Shown here: one piece after another, positions 1 to 7,085 of the stretch | How positions within the stretch are numbered: the first letter of the stretch is position 1 | Layout: each line of letters begins with the position of its first letter | Source of the DNA: Streptococcus sp. | Lineage (GTDB): Bacteria; Bacillota; Bacilli; Lactobacillales; Streptococcaceae | Assembly: GCA_030825825.1 (NCBI GenBank) | Contig: JAPJPE010000011.1 | Coordinates: forward strand, 1-15,904 | DNA: 15,904 nt | Direction of reading: 5' to 3' | Notes under the pieces: generated by a model | What the model was told of the DNA's origin: nothing | The model's input: only the letters and a program-made list of their open reading frames with translations | Databases searched by the model: none | Position numbers and translations under genes: made by a program

Positions 1-103
1 CTGCCACTCCTAGACTCCGGAGCATCTTTGCCCGAGAGGCTTGTGCAACATCGACTCCATTGGGTTCAAATCCCACTAATAGATTAAAGGTATAAATGGT
101 CAT
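1..103 (-). CDS. GtfA-like glycosyltransferase, 5' end only (partial)
   Basis: Only the first 34 codons are present; the gene runs off the left edge. The protein starts MTIYTFNLLVGFEPNGVDVA and continues QASRAKMLRSLG, which resembles the N-terminus of GtfA (Gtf1). GtfA is the family GT4 subunit that, in complex with GtfB, puts the first GlcNAc on Ser/Thr of serine-rich-repeat adhesins in the cytosol. The start is supported by a GGGAGG ribosome site 6-7 nt upstream and by an ATGA overlap (100-103) with the stop codon of the GtfB-like gene, which implies coupled translation of two partner proteins. The usual accessory Sec order is gtfA then gtfB; here it is reversed. The family call rests on a short segment and on the neighbour, so it is inference. 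Confidence 0.6.
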   Translation of the reverse strand, partial: MTIYTFNLLVGFEPNGVDVAQASRAKMLRSLGVA

Positions 104-1383
104 GCTGTTCCTCCCTCTAATCGCTTAAAGATCTCTTTCAGAGCATCTTTTTCAGGCAGTTCCAAGATCCGCACTTGCTTTCTTAACAATGATTTAAAGG
201 TGTCTGGCTGCTGGACTAATGCTTCTAATTGATTTCTCATTTCTTCTACTGTATCGGTAATCGTGCTCAATTCTTTATAGGCTTCCTGGTGCACCGTACT
301 CTTCAACCCAAACAAGACTTGCCCATTTTCAAGAGCATGAAGGCTACTGTTCCACACTTCTTCTCCTTGGTTGCAATCCAGATAAATAGAGCATCTAGCT
401 AATAAACTCTCATAATTTCCCAGCGAAATCCCTGGATAGAGGCGTACATTTGGTCGAGCTGCTAAATCTGTTAATTTCGGACCCATGGCCGTTAAGGCTG
501 CAATGTGAAAGGTCACTTGTGGGGATTGTTGGACCAGGCTAGTTAAGCCTTCAACTTCTTGAGAAGCCGTCATAACCAGGGCTTCTGGTTGAAAACTTTC
601 TTGCTCCACATCTACCAACCCCGACAGAGCCGTGATTCCGTCTTTTTTCTCACTCAAAAGGCCAGCTTCTACCAACAAAATCTGGCCAACATGCTCTTTA
701 ATATCATCTAGAGCATGAGCTTCACGAGCACAGTAGGCTAGTCGCTCCTTTGGTATCTCTTTCACAACATCTAACAATGTTTTATCCATCAAAAGGATGG
801 CTTCATTGTCTGGCAAGACTTGTTTCAGAACGGCTCTCAGCAACTCTTCTTTATTCGCATACAACTGGTCGCGTCCCTTAGGAGTTTGATGCAAAAAGGT
901 TCCTTGCAAGACAAAATGAAGCAGTACTTCTTCTTGTTGACGATTCAAATAAATGTCTAAATAAGGTTGACCGGTTTCCGTAAGGAGACTTTGCTTGCTT
1001 CTCCAGCCATAGCGGTTGTAAACATCAATGGAGGCGATCTCCTCTCCCTGACCAAACCACTCCACTCTTTCAACCGTTCGTGACAAGATATCCTCTCGCA
1101 AAACCACATTGGCACGACGTTCCTCACCATCAAAAAGATAGGTCGTAATCCCCAAGGTCCAACATTCCCATAAATCTGGAACTTCTAGATCATTGAAAAA
1201 TAATGGTTGCCCAACTTTTGATGCCGGGTCTTTTTGGGTAAAAAAGGTCGCCAGACTATCTGTCTGTTGATCCAAATCTGTTTCCAAATTGGTCACAAAC
1301 ACACGGTAGGGCTGGCCAAGTTTGTCCAATAATTTTCGCAAACGATCCAGCTCTCTGGTCTGCTCTGATGCAATAATGAACAT
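100..1383 (-). CDS. GtfB-like accessory glycosyltransferase subunit
   Basis: This 427-aa protein resembles GtfB (Gtf2), the non-catalytic substrate-binding partner of GtfA in O-GlcNAc transfer to serine-rich-repeat adhesins. GtfB proteins are usually about 440 aa, so it looks full length. Residues about 60-165 form the characteristic beta-meander add-on region (PLFFNDLEVPDLWE, YLFDGEERR, VYNRYGWRS, YLDIYLNRQ). Residues about 265-390 form a Rossmann-like C-terminal part (RPNVRLYPG, CSIYLDCNQG). There is no signal peptide or membrane segment, as expected for a cytosolic enzyme. The ATG at 1383 has an AAAGGA site upstream and lies 26 bp after the GT2 gene; its stop overlaps the GtfA-like start. 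Whether it serves an adhesin encoded nearby cannot be seen, because no adhesin, secA2 or secY2 gene is in the window. Confidence 0.75.
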   Translation of the reverse strand: MFIIASEQTRELDRLRKLLDKLGQPYRVFVTNLETDLDQQTDSLATFFTQKDPASKVGQPLFFNDLEVPDLWECWTLGITTYLFDGEERRANVVLREDILSRTVERVEWFGQGEEIASIDVYNRYGWRSKQSLLTETGQPYLDIYLNRQQEEVLLHFVLQGTFLHQTPKGRDQLYANKEELLRAVLKQVLPDNEAILLMDKTLLDVVKEIPKERLAYCAREAHALDDIKEHVGQILLVEAGLLSEKKDGITALSGLVDVEQESFQPEALVMTASQEVEGLTSLVQQSPQVTFHIAALTAMGPKLTDLAARPNVRLYPGISLGNYESLLARCSIYLDCNQGEEVWNSSLHALENGQVLFGLKSTVHQEAYKELSTITDTVEEMRNQLEALVQQPDTFKSLLRKQVRILELPEKDALKEIFKRLEGGTA

Positions 1384-1409
1384 GCTGATCCTTTCTCATC
1401 AATAAGTTC

Positions 1410-2297
1410 TTAGTCCATGGTTTCAACGAAACTGAGGTTGATCACCACGCGCTCATAGGTTTCTGACTCTTGTAAGCCAGCTTCTTCTAGTTTTTCAAGA
1501 GCCCGTTTCAACCGCGTTTTATAGATATAGCGGTGCCAGGTCAGATCATAGCCCAACATCCCAAGAAGAGCCAATTTTTCTTGCTTGGCTTCCATCTCAT
1601 CCAGTACCCGCTTTTCTGTCCAAACCTGGGACAGAGTATCTGAACGACCCACGCGATACCAATAAATACATTTCTCCGTATGGACCACCCGATTGGCTTT
1701 TAAGAAGAGCTTGTACATGAGAAAGTTATCTTCAACATTTTTTCCGACCGGAAAACGAAGTCCTTCAAATAAACCACGCTTATAGAGCTTCATCATGGCA
1801 CAAGCCCAGGCCATATCTCTGGTCTCCTGAATGGCATCGTGGTCCATAATTGCTCGCCCCTCATAAAGGATCTCTGAATAATCATCGTCCGTTACCTTGA
1901 TCAAGTATTTGCTACTACTGTCATCATAGAGGTTATAGTTGGCTACCGAGACATCCGCATCATACTTCTTCAGTTGGCGATAGAGCACTTCTACATAGTC
2001 CTCCGTCACCCAGTCATCTGGATCAATAAAGGTGATGTAATCACCAGTCGCTAACTCAATCCCTGTATTACGAGCAGCAGATAAGCCCCCATTTTCTTGA
2101 CGGACATAGCGGATACGCGCATCCTTCCTAAAAAATTCTTTACAGATCTCTTCTGATTGGTCTGGCGAACCATCATTGACCAATATGATCTCTAAATTCG
2201 GGTAAGTCTGATGGATAACCGTTTCCAAACATTGCCTCAAATAAGCTTCTACATTATAGATGGGAATGATAATACTGACTACTTCATTTGCTTCCAT
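1410..2297 (-). CDS. GT2 family glycosyltransferase
   Basis: This is an inverting GT-A glycosyltransferase of family 2, about 295 aa. From the chosen start the N-terminus reads MEANEVVSIIIPIYNVEAYL. The nucleotide-binding NDGS is at residues 41-44, GLSAARNTGI at 71-80, and the DXD-type metal and sugar-nucleotide motif IDPDDW at 91-96. A probable catalytic-base region (VEDNFLMYKLF) and the lysine/arginine-rich C-terminal helices common in streptococcal GT2 enzymes follow. It probably extends a protein-linked glycan or surface polysaccharide; donor and acceptor cannot be read from sequence. I prefer the ATG at 2297 (GAGAAG about 4 nt upstream) to the in-frame ATG at 2309, where the AAAGAG site is only about 2 nt away. 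Either start lies at or inside the end of the GT8 gene, whose stop is at 2284-2286, so translation is probably coupled. Confidence 0.85.
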   Translation of the reverse strand: MEANEVVSIIIPIYNVEAYLRQCLETVIHQTYPNLEIILVNDGSPDQSEEICKEFFRKDARIRYVRQENGGLSAARNTGIELATGDYITFIDPDDWVTEDYVEVLYRQLKKYDADVSVANYNLYDDSSSKYLIKVTDDDYSEILYEGRAIMDHDAIQETRDMAWACAMMKLYKRGLFEGLRFPVGKNVEDNFLMYKLFLKANRVVHTEKCIYWYRVGRSDTLSQVWTEKRVLDEMEAKQEKLALLGMLGYDLTWHRYIYKTRLKRALEKLEEAGLQESETYERVVINLSFVETMD

Positions 2298-3507
2298 ACT
2301 TCTTCTCATTTCTCTTTAAATAATCGCGAATCGCTGTCACCATCTCCTGCACCTGATCATCCCTAAACACCTGATTCTCACCATTCTCCACATGATTGGT
2401 TCCTTCAAAAGAAAAAATAGGGAGACCTTGTCGACTGATCGTTTGCGTGATTTGATCGACCTCATCATAGGGATTGATATCCAGATAAACATCCAATTTT
2501 TCTAGGACTTTTCGACTGGTCAAGGGATCAAAAGAGGGATAAAGAAAGAGGTTAGGGTAGCGTTCCAATTGCACCAAGTTAAAACCAAAATGACTATGGG
2601 CAAGGACATGAATCGCTACGTCCGGCAACTCTTTTAACAACGTCTCCAACTCGTGGATATCTGCTGTATGGGTATAAATAGCCGCATGATAAGGAAAATC
2701 TCCCACTAGATCTTGATAGGTTTGCTTCAAAATCGGTTTTCGAAGCAAAATTTCCTCCCAAGAGAGGGTATAATAAAACCACCATAATTCACGAAAACGA
2801 TTGAAACGTTTAGAGGTCCATGGTTTATTATGAGAGGTGTAGTGAACGACTGCTGGGATCCCTTGGAAGGCATCATACCAGTCCAAATCACCATAGAGAT
2901 ATTGATCCTTATCAGACCCTACTTGTAGATTATAGGTCCAAGGTAATGGATACCAAGCATCTTTGAAATACAGGTTCAAAATTCCTTGATCTCCGTAGAC
3001 ATGCTGATGGTGCTTGCGAGTGAGGTCAAAAAGAGCCTCTGTCACTTGGTGCTCTTGCCACCAAGCCTTATCAATCACCAAAAGTCCAGCATTAAAACCA
3101 TCTGTCGTCGTCGGCTTATCAACCACTGCACCCAGTCCATAACCTTTTAGATCGACCTCAAATAAAGGCGATAAATCCTGTGTAAAGATCATATCACAAT
3201 CCAGATAGAGGATTCGCTCCTCTTCCACCATCTCTGGAATAGCGTAACGGAAATAGGTTGTATAGTGAATATGGTCACTTGGAAGCGAAAAGGACTGGAA
3301 TTGCTCGGGAGACATCCGACAATTGATCACTTCCGAATCCAACTGGCGCAAGCGCTGATTCATGATAGTAAACCACTCAGTTGGTAGATCTTCATTTAAG
3401 ACATAAATTTTCAACTGGTCCTGATGGGCACACAGTGACTTCATAGCGGTCTCCAACTTTTCCATATAAGACAGATTGGCTGAAAACACGACAGCTTTTT
3501 TACTCAT
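2284..3507 (-). CDS. GT8 glycosyltransferase with GtfB-like C-terminal domain
   Basis: This 407-aa protein has two parts. Residues 1 to about 255 are a retaining GT8 (glycogenin/LgtC-like) domain. It has YLDCDMIF with the DXD metal motif at D103-D105, the TDGFNAGLLVID segment, GDQGILN, and VHYTSHNKPW with the metal-binding His222 typical of the fold. Residues about 270-395 are a second Rossmann-like domain (YPNLFLYPS, LDVYLDINPYDEV, LPIFSFEGTNH) that aligns by eye with the C-terminal region of the downstream GtfB-like protein. GT8 enzymes in adhesin glycosylation loci usually transfer Glc or Gal onto GlcNAc-modified protein. The exact activity here is unknown. It is the first gene of the operon, with an AAGGGGAAG ribosome site and an extended -10 promoter just upstream. 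Confidence 0.85.
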   Translation of the reverse strand: MSKKAVVFSANLSYMEKLETAMKSLCAHQDQLKIYVLNEDLPTEWFTIMNQRLRQLDSEVINCRMSPEQFQSFSLPSDHIHYTTYFRYAIPEMVEEERILYLDCDMIFTQDLSPLFEVDLKGYGLGAVVDKPTTTDGFNAGLLVIDKAWWQEHQVTEALFDLTRKHHQHVYGDQGILNLYFKDAWYPLPWTYNLQVGSDKDQYLYGDLDWYDAFQGIPAVVHYTSHNKPWTSKRFNRFRELWWFYYTLSWEEILLRKPILKQTYQDLVGDFPYHAAIYTHTADIHELETLLKELPDVAIHVLAHSHFGFNLVQLERYPNLFLYPSFDPLTSRKVLEKLDVYLDINPYDEVDQITQTISRQGLPIFSFEGTNHVENGENQVFRDDQVQEMVTAIRDYLKRNEKKYGSK

Positions 3508-3530
3508 AACTTCCCCTTTTTTCTTTCATT

Positions 3531-3559
3531 AGAATACCATTTTCAAGTGAGGAAAACAA
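3531..3559 (-). promoter_or_regulatory. Promoter of the glycosyltransferase operon
   Basis: On the minus strand there is a -35 TTGTTT (3554-3559), a 17-nt spacer, and an extended -10 TGGTATTCT with its hexamer at 3531-3536. This places the transcript start about 16-18 nt before the GT8 ATG. It lies downstream of the pncA terminator, so the operon appears to be an independent unit. Predicted from sequence only. Confidence 0.55.
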
Positions 3560-3571
3560 TTTCTAAGCCCC

Positions 3572-3608
3572 AAAAAAGAGGCCTAGACAAGTGTCTATGA
3601 CCTCTTTT
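3572..3608 (-). terminator. Intrinsic terminator after pncA
   Basis: An interrupted hairpin pairs AAAAGAGG (up to 3581) with CCTCTTTT (3601-3608), and TAGACA (3584-3589) with TGTCTA (3592-3597). On the minus strand it ends in a T6 run just beyond the pncA stop. It separates codY-pncA from the glycosyltransferase operon. Confidence 0.85.
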
Positions 3609-3619
3609 ACATCGGTTTC

Positions 3620-4198
3620 TTATTTTGGGTCTAATTCAGCTAGTGTATCGTCTACCAAACTTGCCCCTAAGACATGCTTGAAGTGATTCAAAGCAAACTG
3701 GTGATTTTCAGGAGTGAGCGATGCCACTGCAGGTTCCACAACTTCGATCTGATAACCCAGATTGTAGGCATCAACCGCTGTATGAAGGACACAGATATCG
3801 GTCAAGACACCCGTCAAAATAACGGTATCCACATGACGTTCCCGAAGGCGGATATCTAGATCCGTCCCTGAAAAAGCAGAATAATGACGTTTGTCCATCC
3901 AAAAGACACGTGAATCCGCTTTATGTTCTCGATAAAAATCTGCTAAAGGGCCGTACAAATCGCGTCCACTAGTCCCAATGATATTATGGGGTGGGAAGAG
4001 CTTGCTTTCAGGATGAAAAGGATCGTCTACATCATGCGCATCAATGGCAAAAAAGACATAGGCTCCTTGATCAAAGGCCAATTGGGTCACCTGAGCAATA
4101 GTCTCAGAAATGGCTTGTGCAGGAGCACCTGCCGTAAGCTTACCATCATCCGCCACAAAATCGACAGTATAGTCAATTGAAATCAAAGCTTTGGTCAT
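3620..4198 (-). CDS. pncA: Nicotinamidase (isochorismatase-like hydrolase)
   Basis: This enzyme hydrolyses nicotinamide to nicotinate and ammonia in NAD salvage. The 192-aa cytosolic protein has the whole catalytic triad of the family: D9 (SIDYTVDF), K103 (MDKRHYSAFSGTDLD) and nucleophile C136 in GVLTDICV, with the usual strand and cis-peptide context. Metal ligands D53, H55 and H71 are visible in AIDAHDVDDPFH and PPHNIIGTSG. Length is normal for streptococcal PncA. Its ATG shares one base with the codY stop codon (TAATG at 4196-4200), so it is translationally coupled to codY and transcribed from the codY promoter. The AAGAAAAGAGA stretch inside the codY end supplies the ribosome site. A terminator follows directly. 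Confidence 0.95.
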   Translation of the reverse strand: MTKALISIDYTVDFVADDGKLTAGAPAQAISETIAQVTQLAFDQGAYVFFAIDAHDVDDPFHPESKLFPPHNIIGTSGRDLYGPLADFYREHKADSRVFWMDKRHYSAFSGTDLDIRLRERHVDTVILTGVLTDICVLHTAVDAYNLGYQIEVVEPAVASLTPENHQFALNHFKHVLGASLVDDTLAELDPK

Positions 4199-4986
4199 TA
4201 GTAATCTCTTTTCTTAATTTCTTCAAAAATATCTGGTATCAACACTTTAAGATAAGTTCCCTTCATTCCAAGAGAACGGCTTTCAATAATGCCGGCCGAC
4301 TCCAATTTCCGAAGTGCATTGACAATCACAGAACGGGTAATGCCAATCCGATCTGCGATGATAGAAGCAGTCAACTGACCTTCATTGCCTTTCAATTCAC
4401 TAAGAATGGCAGAAACAGCCCGCAATTCAGAGTAAGACAAGGTATTGACAGCCATATTCACTGCTGTACGGCGACGAATATTCTTCTCGTCCTCCTCGCG
4501 TTGGTAGTTCAACATTTGAATCCCTACCACGGTACTAGCAATCTCAACCAAGATCAAATCATCATCCGCAAACTGTTTATCATTGCGCCAAATGATTAAG
4601 GAACCCAACCGAATCCCAGAAACATGAATAGGCGCAATGGTGGTCAAGCCATCAGGAAATTCAGACTTGGTTTCAACCGGAAAGATACTCAAATCATGGT
4701 CCACATCTAAATTAGCTTCTGTATCGTAGACCAAACTAGCCGCCTTGGCATAATCTTCTGGTAGTTTTTTATTTTGGAAGAAAGCTTCTACCCGGTCATT
4801 GTTGGTCTTGTATCGCATGAAATAACCAAGAAGAGTTCCCTTGCTATTAATGATACAGGCATTACAGTGAATAATATCCGCCAATTGCTGGGCAATATCA
4901 TTGTAAGGCATCTCTACCTGTAACTGTTCATCAGTCCGTTTCAAAATGGATGTAATTTTACGTGTCTTTTCTAATAAGTTTGCCAT
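4198..4986 (-). CDS. codY: Global nutritional repressor CodY
   Basis: CodY is the transcription factor that senses branched-chain amino acids and represses (sometimes activates) amino-acid transport, biosynthesis and virulence genes. The 262-aa length matches the family. Residues 1 to about 155 form the GAF-type ligand-binding domain (MANLLEKTRKITSIL at the N-terminus, then the CNACIINSKGTLLGYFM strand). Residues about 205-250 form the winged helix-turn-helix (TASIIADRIGITRSVIVNAL, then KLESAGIIESRSLGMKGTYL). Streptococcal CodY is generally reported to respond to branched-chain amino acids rather than GTP. The ATG at 4986 has a GAGGT site 6 nt upstream. A promoter and a CodY box lie upstream, suggesting autoregulation. 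pncA follows with a 1-nt overlap. Confidence 0.98.
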   Translation of the reverse strand: MANLLEKTRKITSILKRTDEQLQVEMPYNDIAQQLADIIHCNACIINSKGTLLGYFMRYKTNNDRVEAFFQNKKLPEDYAKAASLVYDTEANLDVDHDLSIFPVETKSEFPDGLTTIAPIHVSGIRLGSLIIWRNDKQFADDDLILVEIASTVVGIQMLNYQREEDEKNIRRRTAVNMAVNTLSYSELRAVSAILSELKGNEGQLTASIIADRIGITRSVIVNALRKLESAGIIESRSLGMKGTYLKVLIPDIFEEIKKRDY

Positions 4987-5012
4987 AATAAACCTCGCAT
5001 ATAGTCAGCTCA

Positions 5013-5041
5013 AGTATATCATATAAGTGTGGGAATTTCAA
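5013..5041 (-). promoter_or_regulatory. codY-pncA promoter
   Basis: On the minus strand there is a -35 TTGAAA (5036-5041), a 17-nt spacer, and a -10 TATACT (5013-5018) extended by TGA. The predicted start near 5006 gives a leader of about 20 nt. This is one of the best promoter matches in the window. Confidence 0.8.
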
Positions 5042-5044
5042 TCA

Positions 5045-5059
5045 AATTATCTGAAAATT
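5045..5059. promoter_or_regulatory. CodY box upstream of codY
   Basis: AATTATCTGAAAATT matches the CodY consensus AATTTTCWGAAAATT at 14 of 15 positions. It lies just upstream of the -35 of the codY promoter, centred about 46 nt before the predicted start. Autoregulation of codY through such a box is known in related cocci; the effect here is inferred. Confidence 0.85.
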
Positions 5060-5132
5060 ATTTATTTTTTCTACAATTGTGCGCAATTCAGAAAAATGTC
5101 GTTTCGATGACATGGATTCTATAGAATGAATC

Positions 5133-5163
5133 AAAAAAAGATTGAAGACTTTCCTCTTCAATC
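5133..5163 (-). terminator. Intrinsic terminator after the aminotransferase
   Basis: A perfect 9-bp stem, GATTGAAGA (5140-5148) with TCTTCAATC (5155-5163), has a 6-nt loop and is followed on the minus strand by a T7 run. It begins 10 nt after the stop codon and isolates alaT from codY. Confidence 0.9.
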
Positions 5164-5173
5164 CTTTATCTAA

Positions 5174-6388
5174 TTAGCGTCTGTATTGTTTCAAGAAACG
5201 AGTCATTTTTTCTTGAATTTGAGCCAATTCATCCACACGTGGAAGGTATACAATCCGGAAGTGATCGGGGTCCTTCCAATTAAAGCCACGTCCATGAACC
5301 AAGAGAATTTTTTCTTGTTTCAAGAAATCTAAGACAAATTGCTCATCATCATCCACTCGATACATGTCCCGATCAATCTTAGGGAAGATATACAGACCAG
5401 CTTTTGGCTTAACAGCTGAGAGGCCTGGAATCTCATTGATGGCTTTGTAAATAAAGTTCCGTTGTTCGTAGATTCGACCACCTGGAAGCAAGAGTTCATC
5501 CACAGATTGATAGCCTCCAAGAGAGGTTTGAACAACATGTTGAGATAAAACGTTTGAACAAAGGCGCATATTGGACAACATGTTCAAGCCTTCGATATAG
5601 CCCTTCACATGATGCTTCGGACCAGACAGAACCATCCAACCAACACGGAAACCTGCAATCCGGTGAGATTTTGACAAGCCATTCATACTCACACAGAAAA
5701 GATCAGGCGCTAAGCTTGCAATAGCCGTGTGCTTTTCGCCATCCATGACCAAGCGATCGTAGATTTCATCCGCAAAGATGATCAAGTTATTTTGGCGAGC
5801 AATCTCTACAATCTCAAGCAAGATCTCATCTGGATAGAGGGCACCCGTTGGGTTATTCGGGTTGATGACAACGATGGCTTTGGTATTTGAGGTAATTTTC
5901 GACTTGATATCCTCGATATCTGGATACCAGTTTGCTTCTTCATCACAAAGATAGTGAACCGCATTCCCACCAGCTAGGCTGACAGCTGCTGTCCAAAGAG
6001 GATAGTCCGGCATAGGAACCAAGACTTCATCGCCATTGTCGAGCAGTCCTTGCATGGACATGACGATCAGCTCACTCACTCCATTTCCAAGGTAAATATC
6101 ATCAATATCCACATTTGGAATTTTTTTCAACTGGCAGTACTGCATGATGGCCTTGCGGGCTGAAAAGATCCCTTTTGAATCCGAATAGCCTTCACTATCA
6201 CGCGCATTCATGATCAAATCATGGATAACTTCATCTGGAGCTGTAAAACCAAATTCAGCAGGATTCCCTGTATTCAAACGAAGAATTTTTTCTCCATTTG
6301 CTCGCATGCGCATGGCTTCTTCCAAGACTGGACCACGAATATCGTAAGCGACATGTTCGAGTTTGCTTGATTTATTATATTCCTTCAT
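5174..6388 (-). CDS. alaT: Pyridoxal-phosphate aminotransferase, AlaT type
   Basis: This fold-type I aminotransferase of 404 aa probably transfers the amino group between glutamate and pyruvate (alanine formation). The PLP lysine is K240 in SMNGLSKSHRIAGFRVGW. Other expected cofactor residues are visible: NPNNPTG at 176-182, D207 and Y210 in ADEIYDRLV, R248, and the substrate-carboxylate arginine R378 in DHFRIVYLP. The N-terminus (LEHVAYDIRGPVLEEA) and the GYSDSKGIFSARKAIM region are characteristic of the AlaT/YfdZ group rather than classical aspartate aminotransferase. The ATG at 6388 has a GAGG site about 8 nt upstream and a consensus promoter. Activity toward alanine rather than another amino acid is inferred from family resemblance. 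Confidence 0.9.
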   Translation of the reverse strand: MKEYNKSSKLEHVAYDIRGPVLEEAMRMRANGEKILRLNTGNPAEFGFTAPDEVIHDLIMNARDSEGYSDSKGIFSARKAIMQYCQLKKIPNVDIDDIYLGNGVSELIVMSMQGLLDNGDEVLVPMPDYPLWTAAVSLAGGNAVHYLCDEEANWYPDIEDIKSKITSNTKAIVVINPNNPTGALYPDEILLEIVEIARQNNLIIFADEIYDRLVMDGEKHTAIASLAPDLFCVSMNGLSKSHRIAGFRVGWMVLSGPKHHVKGYIEGLNMLSNMRLCSNVLSQHVVQTSLGGYQSVDELLLPGGRIYEQRNFIYKAINEIPGLSAVKPKAGLYIFPKIDRDMYRVDDDEQFVLDFLKQEKILLVHGRGFNWKDPDHFRIVYLPRVDELAQIQEKMTRFLKQYRR

Positions 6389-6417
6389 ATTCTGCCTCGA
6401 TTCACGAAATTATCTCT

Positions 6418-6446
6418 ATTATACCACTAGTTCAAATAGAGTACAA
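6418..6446 (-). promoter_or_regulatory. alaT promoter
   Basis: On the minus strand there is a -35 TTGTAC (6441-6446), exactly 17 nt, then a perfect -10 TATAAT (6418-6423) extended by TGG. The leader is about 23 nt. It fires away from the divergent stress-protein gene. Confidence 0.85.
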
Positions 6447-6512
6447 ATTGAGGACTTTAAAAATTCTGCAAAAATATACCAGAAAAGTGAGACTTTACCT
6501 TTACATTCTAGC

Positions 6513-6541
6513 TTAAAAGGAATAAAATATAAGTGTATAAA
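6513..6541 (+). promoter_or_regulatory. Candidate promoter of the universal stress protein gene
   Basis: TTAAAA (6513-6518), a 17-nt spacer and TATAAA (6536-6541) form a moderate match. The predicted start falls inside the inverted repeat at 6541-6562. The -35 is weak, which would fit an activated or stress-controlled gene, but that is speculation. Confidence 0.45.
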
Positions 6542-6562
6542 GAATAGAAGAACTTCTATTCT
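6541..6562. repeat. Perfect inverted repeat at the predicted start of the stress-protein transcript
   Basis: AGAATAGAAG and CTTCTATTCT are perfect 10-bp inverted arms separated by AA. The repeat begins at the last base of the candidate -10 and ends 33 nt before the start codon. It could be an operator or a 5' stem in the mRNA; no T run follows, so it is not a terminator. Confidence 0.7.
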
Positions 6563-6595
6563 ATCCATGTTTTCAAGCTATAAGGAGGTAGGGTT

Positions 6596-7048
6596 ATGTC
6601 TCAAAAATACGAAAACATCATGGTCGCCGTCGATGGTTCCCATGAAGCAGAATTAGCCTTCGAAAAAGGGGTTAATGTTTCTCTTCGCAACGGCTCTAAA
6701 TTGACTATTGTCCACGTCATCGATACCCGTGCCCTTCAAAGTGTCTCAACCTTTGATGCTGAAGTCTACGAAGAATTGCAAGAAGAAGCCAATGAATTGC
6801 TCAAAGGCTACAAGGAACGTGCTGAAAAAGTCGGGGTTCAAAATGTTGCAACTGTTGTAGAAATGGGGAATCCAAAAGTCCTCTTGGCCAATGATATCCC
6901 AAGCAAAGAAGGGGTTGACCTTATTTTGGTCGGTGCTACTGGACTCAATGCATTCGAACGCTTAATGGTCGGATCCTCCTCAGAATACATCCTTCGCCAC
7001 GCCAAAGTAGACTTACTAGTGGTGCGCGATAAGGATAAAACCATGTAA
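6596..7048 (+). CDS. Universal stress protein, UspA family
   Basis: This is a 150-aa single-domain Usp of the ATP-binding class. The N-terminal strand carries D13 in IMVAVDGS. The ATP motif G-x2-G-x9-G-S is exact at residues 113-127 (GATGLNAFERLMVGSS), followed by the closing VDLLVVRDK strand. Proteins of this class are small cytosolic dimers linked to survival under starvation, acid or oxidative stress; the precise role is not known. The start is fixed by a very strong AAGGAGG site 7 nt before the ATG. It is a single-gene unit with its own candidate promoter and a terminator shared with the convergent HAD gene, and is divergent from alaT. Confidence 0.93.
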   Translation: MSQKYENIMVAVDGSHEAELAFEKGVNVSLRNGSKLTIVHVIDTRALQSVSTFDAEVYEELQEEANELLKGYKERAEKVGVQNVATVVEMGNPKVLLANDIPSKEGVDLILVGATGLNAFERLMVGSSSEYILRHAKVDLLVVRDKDKTM

Positions 7049-7053
7049 GAAAG

Positions 7054-7085
7054 AAAAAGTTTGGAACCTTTGTTCCAAACTTTTT
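7054..7085. terminator. Bidirectional terminator between the stress protein and HAD genes
   Basis: A perfect 14-bp inverted repeat, AAAAAGTTTGGAAC (7054-7067) and GTTCCAAACTTTTT (7072-7085), has a CTTT loop and T-rich exits on both strands. Its last base is also the last base of the HAD gene's stop codon, so it ends both convergent transcripts. Confidence 0.95.

Noticed and set aside
4177..4599. 140-codon open frame antisense to codY
   Set aside because: It covers conserved codY sequence on the other strand and shows no coding features of its own.
6460..6474. Possible CodY box upstream of alaT
   Set aside because: It matches the 15-bp consensus at only about 10 positions in an AT-rich stretch, which is near background.
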